A stretch of DNA of 13,661 nucleotides, from positions 10,098-23,758 of the forward strand of contig JAJZMO010000187.1 of NCBI GenBank assembly GCA_021798235.1. The letters are read 5' to 3'. Source of the DNA: Acidobacteriota bacterium. GTDB taxonomy: Bacteria > Acidobacteriota > Terriglobia > Terriglobales > Acidobacteriaceae. The position numbers were made by a program, and so were the translations under genes. How positions within the stretch are numbered: the first letter of the stretch is position 1; each line of letters begins with the position of its first letter. Under the pieces are notes generated by a model. The model ran no database searches, was not told the DNA's origin, and was given only the letters and a program-made list of their open reading frames with translations. Below are positions 1 through 6,598 of the stretch, piece by piece.

Positions 1-1
1 G

Positions 2-1384
2 GCAATTGGGCTGGGATGCCTGCTGGTCGCGCACACATCCTGTGCCCGCGCGCAGACGCCAGCGGGCGCGGATTTTCAGGGCAGTGTGGTCAGCGGACAC
101 GCTGCGGCTCAGCGGCTGCCGCTCAGCTTGGACGACGCCATTGCCCGCGCGTTGCGCACAAATCTTGGCTTACTCTTGCAGTCCGATGCGGCGCAACAGA
201 GGCGCGGAGAGCGCTTGCAGGCTTTGCAATCGCTGCTGCCCACTGTGACAGGAACAGCGCAGGACGTGGTGGCGCAAACCAACTTGCAGGCCGAGGGACT
301 GCGCGGACCTGGTTTCCCGGTCATCATTGGCCCCTATGGCTACACCGATTTTCGTCTTACGTTGCAACAATCGCTGCTCAACGTGCCCTCGTTGCAGACT
401 TACCTGGCCGCGCGGCATGACTTTCAGGCCACGCAATTTTCCCTGCAGGATGCACGCGACATGGTTGTCGTTACGACGGCGAATGCGTACCTGCTTTGCC
501 TGGCAGATGCAGCCCGCGTGGCCGGGGTGCAAGCGCAGGCGGACACGGCCAAGCTCTCGCTCGATCAGGCGATCGCGCGACATCAGGCTGGAGTTTCACC
601 GCGTTTGGATGAACTGCGCGCGCGCGTGGATTATCAAACGCAGCAGCAATTGCTCATTACCGCGCAAAATCAATATGACAAGGACAAGATCGCCTTGGCG
701 CGCGTCATCGGCCTGCCGCTGGATCAGCAATTTGACCTGACCGACACGGCCCCTTATGCGGCATTGGATCACGTCGATGTGCAGCAAGCCATGCAGCAGG
801 CTCTGGAGCACCGCAGCGATTTGAAGGCCGCCGAGCAGCAGGTGCTCGCCGCTAAAAAATCCAAGTCGGCTGCAACGCTGGAGCGGCTGCCACGGTTCGA
901 CTTCGAAATGGATTATGGGGAAATTGGCGTCAATCCCAGCAATTCCTATGGAACGTTGAACGTTGCAGGCACGTTGACTGCGCCATTGTTTGAAGAGGGA
1001 AAACTACGCGGGGATGCCCGCATCGCCGCTGCGCAGCTGGCGCAGGCAGTGGCACGCCAGAACAGCCTGGCGGCGCAGGTGCGCGCGGATGTGGAAGACA
1101 GTCTGCTCGACATTCAATCCGCAGCCAAGCTGGTGAGTGCATCGCAAAGCAATTTGCAATTGGCCAAGGAGGCGCTCAGCGAAGCGCAGCAGCGTTTCCA
1201 GGCCGGCGTCTCTGGAAATCTGGCCGTTTCTCAGGCCTTGACTGCTGTTGCACAGGCCAACGACGCGTATGTCGGCAGTTTGTATCAACACAATCTGGCC
1301 AAGCTTTCTTTGGCGCGCGCGCTGGGTGTGGCACAGACGCAATCCAAGATCATCCTCGGAGGAGGAGCACCGTGGCAGAAATAA
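2..1384 (+). CDS. TolC-family outer-membrane efflux channel protein, 5' partial
   Basis: This is the outer-membrane channel of a tripartite efflux or type I secretion system. It forms a trimeric barrel plus a periplasmic alpha-helical tunnel. The frame is open to the left edge, so the start codon lies outside the window. The first visible residues (IGLGCLLVAHTSCARAQ) look like the end of a signal peptide with an ARA|Q cleavage site, so little more than the first few residues is missing. A GTG at 86 is in frame but would remove this signal, so I do not take it as the start. The mature part begins with LSLDDAIARALRTNLGL, typical of the first outer-membrane efflux repeat. It continues as long Ala/Gln/Leu-rich helices. 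A second repeat lies in the C-terminal half, with QAMQQALEHRSDLKAAEQQV and later EALSEAQQRFQAGVSGNLAVSQA. The stop overlaps the next gene by 13 nt, which implies co-transcription with the membrane fusion protein. The family call is firm; the exported substrate is unknown. Confidence 0.9.
   Translation, partial: AIGLGCLLVAHTSCARAQTPAGADFQGSVVSGHAAAQRLPLSLDDAIARALRTNLGLLLQSDAAQQRRGERLQALQSLLPTVTGTAQDVVAQTNLQAEGLRGPGFPVIIGPYGYTDFRLTLQQSLLNVPSLQTYLAARHDFQATQFSLQDARDMVVVTTANAYLLCLADAARVAGVQAQADTAKLSLDQAIARHQAGVSPRLDELRARVDYQTQQQLLITAQNQYDKDKIALARVIGLPLDQQFDLTDTAPYAALDHVDVQQAMQQALEHRSDLKAAEQQVLAAKKSKSAATLERLPRFDFEMDYGEIGVNPSNSYGTLNVAGTLTAPLFEEGKLRGDARIAAAQLAQAVARQNSLAAQVRADVEDSLLDIQSAAKLVSASQSNLQLAKEALSEAQQRFQAGVSGNLAVSQALTAVAQANDAYVGSLYQHNLAKLSLARALGVAQTQSKIILGGGAPWQK
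1358..1367 (+). promoter_or_regulatory. Shine-Dalgarno site fixing the GTG start of the membrane fusion gene
   Basis: GGAGGAGGAG lies inside the 3' end of the TolC-family gene and ends 4 nt before the GTG at 1372. An in-frame ATG at 1402 has no comparable site. The GTG is therefore preferred, which makes the two efflux genes overlap and suggests translational coupling. Confidence 0.75.
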
Positions 1385-2586
1385 GGAATGAGGCAACAGA
1401 AATGCAGGCAACGGAAAATTCCTCACGCAAGCGCTTATTGGCACTGAGCGTAATCGCCTTGCTGTTGGTGGGTGCCGCGCTCTTCTGGTGGCATGGTACG
1501 TATTATGAGGACACAGACGATGCGCAGATCGACGGTCCACTTGTGCAGATTAGCGCGCGCATCAAGGGCAATGTGACGGAGGTCAACGTCACCGACAATC
1601 AGCGCGTGGACAAGGGCCAGGTGCTAGTGCAGATTGATCCGCGCAATTTTCAGGCTGCGCTCGATCAGGCCGAGGCCAACCTGGCCAGCGCCCAGGCCAG
1701 TTACGAGGCGGCGCTGGTCTCCGTGCCCATCACCGACATTAACACCAATTCGCAATTGCATTCTGCGGATGCGGACGTAAGAGGCGCTCTCTCCGGCGTG
1801 GCGCAATCTGAAAAGCAGTTGGATGCTGCGCAGGCGCAGGTGCTGGCTGCCGAGGCGGAAAACACCAAAGATCAACTCGATCTGCAACGGTACACGCCAC
1901 TGGTGGAAAAGGATGTCATCTCCAAACAGCAATATGACGCGACCGTGGCCGCAGCCGCTTCCAGCAAGGCTCAACTGGCCGAGGCGCAGGCCAATCTGAT
2001 GGCCGCGCAGCAGGCCGTTCGCCAAGCCAAGGAGCGCCTGACCGAGGCGCAGGCCAACTACAACGCCGCGCAGACCGGGCCGCGTCAGGTCACCGTGCAA
2101 AAAGCCAAGGCCGATCAGGCCGCAGCGCAGGTGCATCAGGCACAGGCTGCCGTGGAGCAGGCGCGACTCAATCTGAGCTACACCGTCATCACCGCGCCAG
2201 AGTCGGGCATCGTCAACAACAAGACCGTGGAAGTGGGCCAGAACGTCAGCGATGGCCAGACCATGATGACGCTCATCCCGCTGGAAAATGTCTGGGTCAC
2301 CGCCAACTTCAAAGAAACCCAACTGCGCCACATGCGCGCCGGCCAGCCGGTTATTGTCTCCGTGGATGCCTACGGTGGGCGTGAGTATCACGCTGTTGTT
2401 ACACAAATTGGCGGAGCCACTGGATCCATGCTCAGTCTGTTTCCAGCGGAGAATGCCACAGGCAACTACGTCAAAGTCGTGCAACGCATTCCCGTGCGCA
2501 TTGATTTCACCAATCCAGATGAGAACAAGGATCATCTGTTGCGACCAGGTATGAGTGTGACTCCCACCGTGCGTGTAAAAAACTAA
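1372..2586 (+). CDS. emrA: EmrA/HlyD-type membrane fusion protein (periplasmic adaptor)
   Basis: This periplasmic adaptor links an inner-membrane pump to the TolC-type channel encoded just upstream. Its 404 residues show the expected order. There is a short cytoplasmic tail, then one membrane anchor (about 22-40, LLALSVIALLLVGAALFWW). The EmrA signature follows (YEDTDDAQIDGPLVQISARI, about 45-63) and leads into the first half of the lipoyl domain. Next comes a long coiled-coil hairpin (about 96-270) rich in Ala/Gln/Glu, with repeated EAQAN segments. The second lipoyl half contains VITAPESGIV and VEVGQNVSDG, and a beta-barrel domain reaches the C-terminus. The length matches EmrA (about 390). 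The EmrB-type permease normally encoded beside EmrA is absent downstream, where a terminator and then ftsQ follow. It may lie upstream of the window. A FarA/VceA-like drug or fatty-acid adaptor is an equivalent reading. Confidence 0.9.
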   Translation: MAEIRNEATEMQATENSSRKRLLALSVIALLLVGAALFWWHGTYYEDTDDAQIDGPLVQISARIKGNVTEVNVTDNQRVDKGQVLVQIDPRNFQAALDQAEANLASAQASYEAALVSVPITDINTNSQLHSADADVRGALSGVAQSEKQLDAAQAQVLAAEAENTKDQLDLQRYTPLVEKDVISKQQYDATVAAAASSKAQLAEAQANLMAAQQAVRQAKERLTEAQANYNAAQTGPRQVTVQKAKADQAAAQVHQAQAAVEQARLNLSYTVITAPESGIVNNKTVEVGQNVSDGQTMMTLIPLENVWVTANFKETQLRHMRAGQPVIVSVDAYGGREYHAVVTQIGGATGSMLSLFPAENATGNYVKVVQRIPVRIDFTNPDENKDHLLRPGMSVTPTVRVKN

Positions 2587-2617
2587 TCACCGCGCATCCC
2601 AAGCGGATCGAGAAAAG

Positions 2618-2656
2618 GACCGCATTGCCTTGCAGGCAGTGCGGTCTTCTTGCTTT
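2618..2656 (+). terminator. Intrinsic terminator after the efflux genes
   Basis: A 12-bp stem runs from GACCGCATTGCC (2618-2629) to GGCAGTGCGGTC (2635-2646), with a single G-U wobble and a 5-nt loop (TTGCA). A T-rich tail (TTCTTGCTTT) follows. It sits 31 nt after the emrA-like stop codon and should insulate the ftsQ-ftsA-ftsZ genes from efflux transcription. Confidence 0.82.
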
Positions 2657-2722
2657 GCGGGTGCAGACTGGTGCCAGGGTGCGTTCTCCAGCACCTTCTC
2701 CCAGGGAAAATCCCCTAAAAAA

Positions 2723-2753
2723 CTAGATAAATCTAGGAAAAAACAGGTAAAAT
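2723..2753 (+). promoter_or_regulatory. AT-rich promoter region of ftsQAZ with a 14-bp palindrome
   Basis: This stands out as an AT-rich patch in GC-rich DNA. It holds the inverted repeat CTAGAT-AA-ATCTAG (2723-2736) and, 11 nt downstream, a -10-like TAAAAT (2748-2753). A second -10-like box, GATAAT, lies at 2764-2769. No good -35 box is visible at the right spacing for either; the palindrome covers the -35 position of TAAAAT. That would suit an operator or activator site, but this is inference. Confidence 0.4.
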
Positions 2754-2785
2754 GCACAAGAGCGATAATCCTGTCAGGTGACAGC

Positions 2786-3811
2786 GTGCGCAAACCTTTG
2801 GAAGATGACGGCGTGGCGGACGAGCAGCTTGCGGATGAGCTGCGCCCGCAGGAGCGTCGGCAAAACCGCTCCAGGCGCGAACCCTCGGCGTTCTCTGACG
2901 ACACTATAGGCGCACCAGAAGCCGATGCGAAATTTCAACGCACCCAGAATCGCACCTCCGTACGACGTAGAGCCGTGCATTCCCGCGCTCGCAGAATTCT
3001 TTTGCTGATACTGGTGCTGGCAGCCTTTGCGGCGATCGGAGTGGGATTCTGGCAAGCACGCGCGTTTTTATTACACAATCCGCGCTTCCTCGTGCAGAAT
3101 GTTGGCGCAATCGAAGTGCAAGGCAACGCCGCCGTTGCCGCCAGTGATGTGCAGCGCATCTTTCGCGCGGATGTTGGGAGTAGTATTTTTTCCCTGCCGT
3201 TGGCCGCACGCAAAGCACAGATCGAGCAAATCCCCTGGGTGCAGCGTGCGACGGTGATGCGGCTATGGCCAAACCGGCTGCGCGTTTCTTTGGTTGAGCG
3301 CATCCCTGTGGTCTACGCGCGGGATGGCGACAGCGTGCATTTGATGGATGCCGAAGGCGTATTGTTGCCCATGCCCGACGGCGGCCTGCATCTGGGGTCG
3401 TATCCAATCGTCAACGGTGCCTGGGCCAGTGATGCGGCTGCGCGCGCACGCAAGCTGCAACCGTGCCTGCAATTTTTGGCCGCGCTGGATGCGCAGGGCA
3501 ATTCCATTTCCCAGCAGATCAGCGAAGTGGACATCCGCGACCCAGAGGATGTGCGCGCGCTCGTTTCTGGTGGTGAAGGCGGAATTCTTGTGCATTTTGG
3601 CAAGGAGAAATTTCTGGCCCGCTATCAGGCTTTCGCTGCGCATCGAGCGGAATGGCTGCGCATGTATCCGCACTTAGCCTCAGTGGACATGCGGTATGGG
3701 CGGCAAGTGGTGTTGGACATGACTCCCGGCACATCGGTGCAGACGGTACCGCAAAGCGCGCCACAGACATCGGGCGCAGCGCAGACGCCCCCAAACACGG
3801 AGGTGCAATGA
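2786..3811 (+). CDS. ftsQ: Cell division protein FtsQ (DivIB family)
   Basis: FtsQ is a bitopic inner-membrane divisome protein that recruits FtsB/FtsL and helps control septal peptidoglycan synthesis. I choose GTG 2786 because AGGTGA (2776-2781) precedes it by 4 nt. The reading frame stays open upstream to 2630, but that stretch runs through the preceding terminator and promoter. The 341 residues comprise a charged, Arg-rich cytoplasmic tail (1-69) and one membrane segment (about 70-89, RILLLILVLAAFAAIGVGFW). A POTRA domain (about 101-173) follows, with VGAIEVQGN, IPWVQRATVMRLWPNRLRVSLVERIPVVYA and the expected short-helix/strand pattern. The FtsQ/DivIB C-terminal domain comes next, then a low-complexity Thr/Gln/Ser/Pro tail. 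E. coli FtsQ has 276 residues; the excess lies mainly in the two termini. The stop overlaps the ftsA start by 1 nt. Confidence 0.92.
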   Translation: MRKPLEDDGVADEQLADELRPQERRQNRSRREPSAFSDDTIGAPEADAKFQRTQNRTSVRRRAVHSRARRILLLILVLAAFAAIGVGFWQARAFLLHNPRFLVQNVGAIEVQGNAAVAASDVQRIFRADVGSSIFSLPLAARKAQIEQIPWVQRATVMRLWPNRLRVSLVERIPVVYARDGDSVHLMDAEGVLLPMPDGGLHLGSYPIVNGAWASDAAARARKLQPCLQFLAALDAQGNSISQQISEVDIRDPEDVRALVSGGEGGILVHFGKEKFLARYQAFAAHRAEWLRMYPHLASVDMRYGRQVVLDMTPGTSVQTVPQSAPQTSGAAQTPPNTEVQ

Positions 3812-5025
3812 TGCAGCGCAAGGACTCCCATTTGGCCGTGGTGGATGTGGGGCAGGCGAAGATTCGCGTGCTGGTGGCGGACGTGCGCGACGGCGCGGTG
3901 CGTTACTGTGGGCACGCCGTGGAATCGGCGCGTGGCATCAAGCGCGGCATCATTACGGATCTGCAACCGGCCAGCGCGGCCATGGACGCGGCCTTCAAAC
4001 GCGCGGAGATTGCAGCCGACTGCTCCATTGCACACGCGACTACGGGCATCGGCGGAGTGCATGTGCGCGGCTTCACCAGCCGCGGCGGAATTCGTCTGGG
4101 CGGCAAACTGCGCGAAATTACCCAAGAGGACGTGCGCGCTGCCGTGGAACATGCGCGCAATGTGCAACTGCCTTCGGACCGCTCCATCTTGCATCTGCTT
4201 CCTCAGGAGTATCTGGTCGACGAGCATGGCGGCATCCATAATCCCATTGGCATGGTGGGCAGCACGCTGGAGGTGAATCTGCAAATGCTCACCTGCCTGA
4301 CCAGCGCGATGCAGAGCGTCGTTACCTGCATGAACCACGCGGGCATTGAGGCTACGGACACTGTGTTTGAAGCGCTGGCTGCAGCCGAGGCCGTACTCTC
4401 TGCCGACGAGCGGGAGCTGGGCGTTTGCGTGCTCGACATCGGTGCAGCCTCCACAGAAGTCATCGTTTTCTTTGAAGGCTCCGTGATGCACACAGCCTCG
4501 CTGCCCATTGGCGGGGATCATTTCACAAACGATCTGGCTGTGGTGCTGCGCGTGTCGCTGGCAGAGGCGGAAAATCTGAAAATAAACTTTGGCCACTCTG
4601 TGGTCACGTCTGTCTCTGAGGCGCAACAGGTGAACATTCCCGCTGGGACAGGAGGGCAGGAACAACTGGTGCCCCTACGCTATATCAGCGAAATTTTAGA
4701 GCCACGCGCGCGCGAACTCTTCCAAATGATCCGCGACAATCTGCGTCAGGGCGGCGTGCTGGAGGCCTTGGGAGCGGGCGCGGTACTCACCGGCGGCGGA
4801 GCCAAGCTGGCTGGATTGCTGGACCACGCAGAGAGTCTGCTGCGCGCACCGGCACGCATCGGCACCCCAGTCCCACTGTCGCGGATGCCACATGGTTTGG
4901 CCGATCCAGAGTTTGCCACGCTCGTCGGGTTACTGCTGTATCGCCATCGCACCAGCAGCCTGCGCGCGGCACAGGATAGCAGCCTGCGCTCGAAACTGCG
5001 GAGCATCGCTGGCGGAGAAATTTAA
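3811..5025 (+). CDS. ftsA: Cell division protein FtsA
   Basis: FtsA is the actin-like ATPase that tethers FtsZ to the membrane and recruits later divisome proteins. Tandem in-frame ATGs lie at 3808 and 3811. I choose 3811 because GGAGG (3799-3803) is 7 nt away, against 4 nt for the first. The 404 residues show phosphate-1 loop DVGQAK (12-17), an SHS2/1C region with ITQEDVRAAVEHARNVQLP, and HLLPQEYLVDEHGGIHNPIG. They also show phosphate-2 DIGAAS (from D209) and the adenosine motif LTGGGAKLAGL (from about 326). E. coli FtsA has GTAK and DIGGGT at the two phosphate loops, so this protein differs at both. The C-terminus ends in SSLRSKLRSIAGGEI, with no aromatic residues, unlike the Trp/Phe-containing membrane-targeting helix of E. 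coli. It is coupled to ftsQ and lies 24 nt before ftsZ. Confidence 0.95.
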   Translation: MQRKDSHLAVVDVGQAKIRVLVADVRDGAVRYCGHAVESARGIKRGIITDLQPASAAMDAAFKRAEIAADCSIAHATTGIGGVHVRGFTSRGGIRLGGKLREITQEDVRAAVEHARNVQLPSDRSILHLLPQEYLVDEHGGIHNPIGMVGSTLEVNLQMLTCLTSAMQSVVTCMNHAGIEATDTVFEALAAAEAVLSADERELGVCVLDIGAASTEVIVFFEGSVMHTASLPIGGDHFTNDLAVVLRVSLAEAENLKINFGHSVVTSVSEAQQVNIPAGTGGQEQLVPLRYISEILEPRARELFQMIRDNLRQGGVLEALGAGAVLTGGGAKLAGLLDHAESLLRAPARIGTPVPLSRMPHGLADPEFATLVGLLLYRHRTSSLRAAQDSSLRSKLRSIAGGEI

Positions 5026-5049
5026 ACGATTCGTAGAAGGAGGGAAGAC

Positions 5050-6411
5050 ATGTTCGATTCCAACGGCAACGGGGAAGAGAATCTGCGCATCCAGTACAAC
5101 GAAGAGATGATGCGCGGCGCCAAGATCAAAGTGATTGGTGTGGGCGGCGGTGGCGGCAATGCTGTCAACCGAATGATTGAAGCGCAGGTGGAGGGCGTGG
5201 AGTTTATTGCCGCCAACACAGATGTGCAGGCACTGCGGCTGTCCAAGGCTCCCATCAAGCTGCAACTAGGTGTCAAGCGCACCAGCGGACTGGGAGCAGG
5301 CGCAAATCCCGACATCGGACGGCAGGCCGCGCTGGAGGATTCTGAAAAAATCCTGGAGGCGCTCGACGGCGCGGACATGGTCTTTGTCACAGCGGGCTTG
5401 GGCGGAGGCACCGGCACCGGCGCCGCTCCAGTCATCGCCTCTCTCGCCAGCGAAATGGGAGCTCTCACCGTGGCCGTGGTCACGCGCCCCTTTGGCTTTG
5501 AGGGCAAACGCCGTCGGTTGCAGGCCGAGCGCGGACTGGAAGAGTTGCTCGACAGTGTGGATACGATGATCGTGATCCCCAACGAGCGGTTGTTGAACGT
5601 GGCCAAGGATGCAGGCTTCTTTGAGTCCTTCCGCATTGCCGATGATGTGCTGCGCCAGGGGGTGCAGGGCATCTCAGACATCATCACGATTCCGGGCATC
5701 ATCAACCGCGACTTTGCCGACGTAAAAACCACCATGGCCGGCATGGGCTACGCCGTGATGGGCACGGCGGTGCGCAGCGGAGCCAATCGCGCCATGGAGG
5801 CTGCACACGCAGCCATGGCCTCACCCTTGCTGGAGGAAGGCGCAATCGATGGTGCGCGCGGCATTCTGATTAACATCAGCGGCTCCAGCACGCTTAAGCT
5901 TAGCGAGGTCAATGAGGCCTCCATGATTATCCAAAGCGCCGCGCATGAGGATGCCAACATTATTTTCGGCGCGGTGATGGACGAATCGCTGGGCGAAGAG
6001 ATCAAGATCACCGTGATCGCCACCGGCTTTCGCCATGAAACCCCGCAGCGCCGCGAAAAGATGATGCGGCCCGCCACGACCACGATCCATTCCGGCGATG
6101 GAGCCGCACCCAAGGCGCGCTTTGCCAGCGAAATGGTTGCAGTCGACGACTACGCCACCGCCCCGTACCCGCAAATCGAGGAGACGCCCGCCTTCGCCGC
6201 CGCGCCCGCTGCGCGATCGCTTGCACCTGTACCCGAAGCCGCCTATGCAGAAGAGCCAGAGCGGGCACACTCTGCAGCCGCACAGCCTCCGACGCACACG
6301 GAGGATTTGTTTGCGCCCGCTGTTGTCTCCGCGCCCATGGCTGCGTCCGAGTTGGAGGCTGAGGACCAGCTCGACATCCCGGCCTTCTTGCGAAAGAACA
6401 GTACTGAGTAG
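5050..6411 (+). CDS. ftsZ: Cell division protein FtsZ
   Basis: FtsZ is the tubulin-like GTPase that polymerises into the Z-ring. A strong Shine-Dalgarno site (GAAGGAGGG, 5036-5044) precedes the ATG by 5 nt. In its 453 residues the GTP-binding features are [15 protein letters not shown] (28-42), AANTDVQAL and the tubulin signature [13 protein letters not shown] (118-130). The catalytic T7 loop NRDFADVK (219-226) keeps both aspartates. The globular core ends near 326. A variable linker of about 110 residues follows, rich in Ala, Pro and Glu. The protein closes with the conserved tail DIPAFLRK (442-449), which binds FtsA and other partners. It is longer than E. coli FtsZ (383) because of the linker. 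It is the last gene of the ftsQ-ftsA-ftsZ run. Confidence 0.98.
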   Translation: MFDSNGNGEENLRIQYNEEMMRGAKIKVIGVGGGGGNAVNRMIEAQVEGVEFIAANTDVQALRLSKAPIKLQLGVKRTSGLGAGANPDIGRQAALEDSEKILEALDGADMVFVTAGLGGGTGTGAAPVIASLASEMGALTVAVVTRPFGFEGKRRRLQAERGLEELLDSVDTMIVIPNERLLNVAKDAGFFESFRIADDVLRQGVQGISDIITIPGIINRDFADVKTTMAGMGYAVMGTAVRSGANRAMEAAHAAMASPLLEEGAIDGARGILINISGSSTLKLSEVNEASMIIQSAAHEDANIIFGAVMDESLGEEIKITVIATGFRHETPQRREKMMRPATTTIHSGDGAAPKARFASEMVAVDDYATAPYPQIEETPAFAAAPAARSLAPVPEAAYAEEPERAHSAAAQPPTHTEDLFAPAVVSAPMAASELEAEDQLDIPAFLRKNSTE

Positions 6412-6598
6412 ATTCCCATTTTGGATTTTGTAGGATTTAGAACAAGGGAACGACCTTGTCGGCGGTGTACGGCAAACTTTTCCATTGCCTCAAGCCGCAT
6501 ATCGCCGATACTGTTAACAGGTGGGCTGCGAGCCAGCCACAGCAGAGTTGCACCCGGGTCAAGGGTTCAAGAATTTTTAGAGAATCAGCAGTAAAAAT
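6412..6598 (+). other. Intergenic region between ftsZ and the transpeptidase gene, with possible RNA structure
   Basis: No gene is visible here. A 6-bp hairpin (ACAAGG/CCTTGT, 6442-6447 and 6454-6459) has no T tract, so I do not call it a terminator. Just after it, TCGGCG (6459-6464) can pair with CGCCGA (6503-6508), enclosing GGCAA (6471-6475) paired with TTGCC (6485-6489). This nested fold could be a 5' leader structure. No clear -35/-10 pair is seen for the next gene, although the 40 bases before its ATG are AT-rich. Confidence 0.35.

Noticed and set aside
86..88. GTG as start of the TolC-family gene
   Set aside because: The frame continues upstream to the window edge and encodes a plausible signal peptide that this start would remove.
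1624..2535. 303-codon minus-strand frame opposite the emrA-like gene
   Set aside because: The repetitive Leu/Gly/His-rich translation is the antisense image of the coiled-coil region. It has no domain or ribosome site.
2630..2785. Extended ftsQ start at TTG 2630
   Set aside because: The extension would translate through the terminator loop and the promoter region. GTG 2786 has a Shine-Dalgarno site.
3625..4665. Long open frame (346 codons) on the minus strand opposite ftsA
   Set aside because: It lies almost wholly antisense to ftsA, shows no recognisable domain, and is explained by GC-rich codon bias in the real gene.
6442..6459. Hairpin after ftsZ as an intrinsic terminator
   Set aside because: The stem is only 6 bp and no T run follows.
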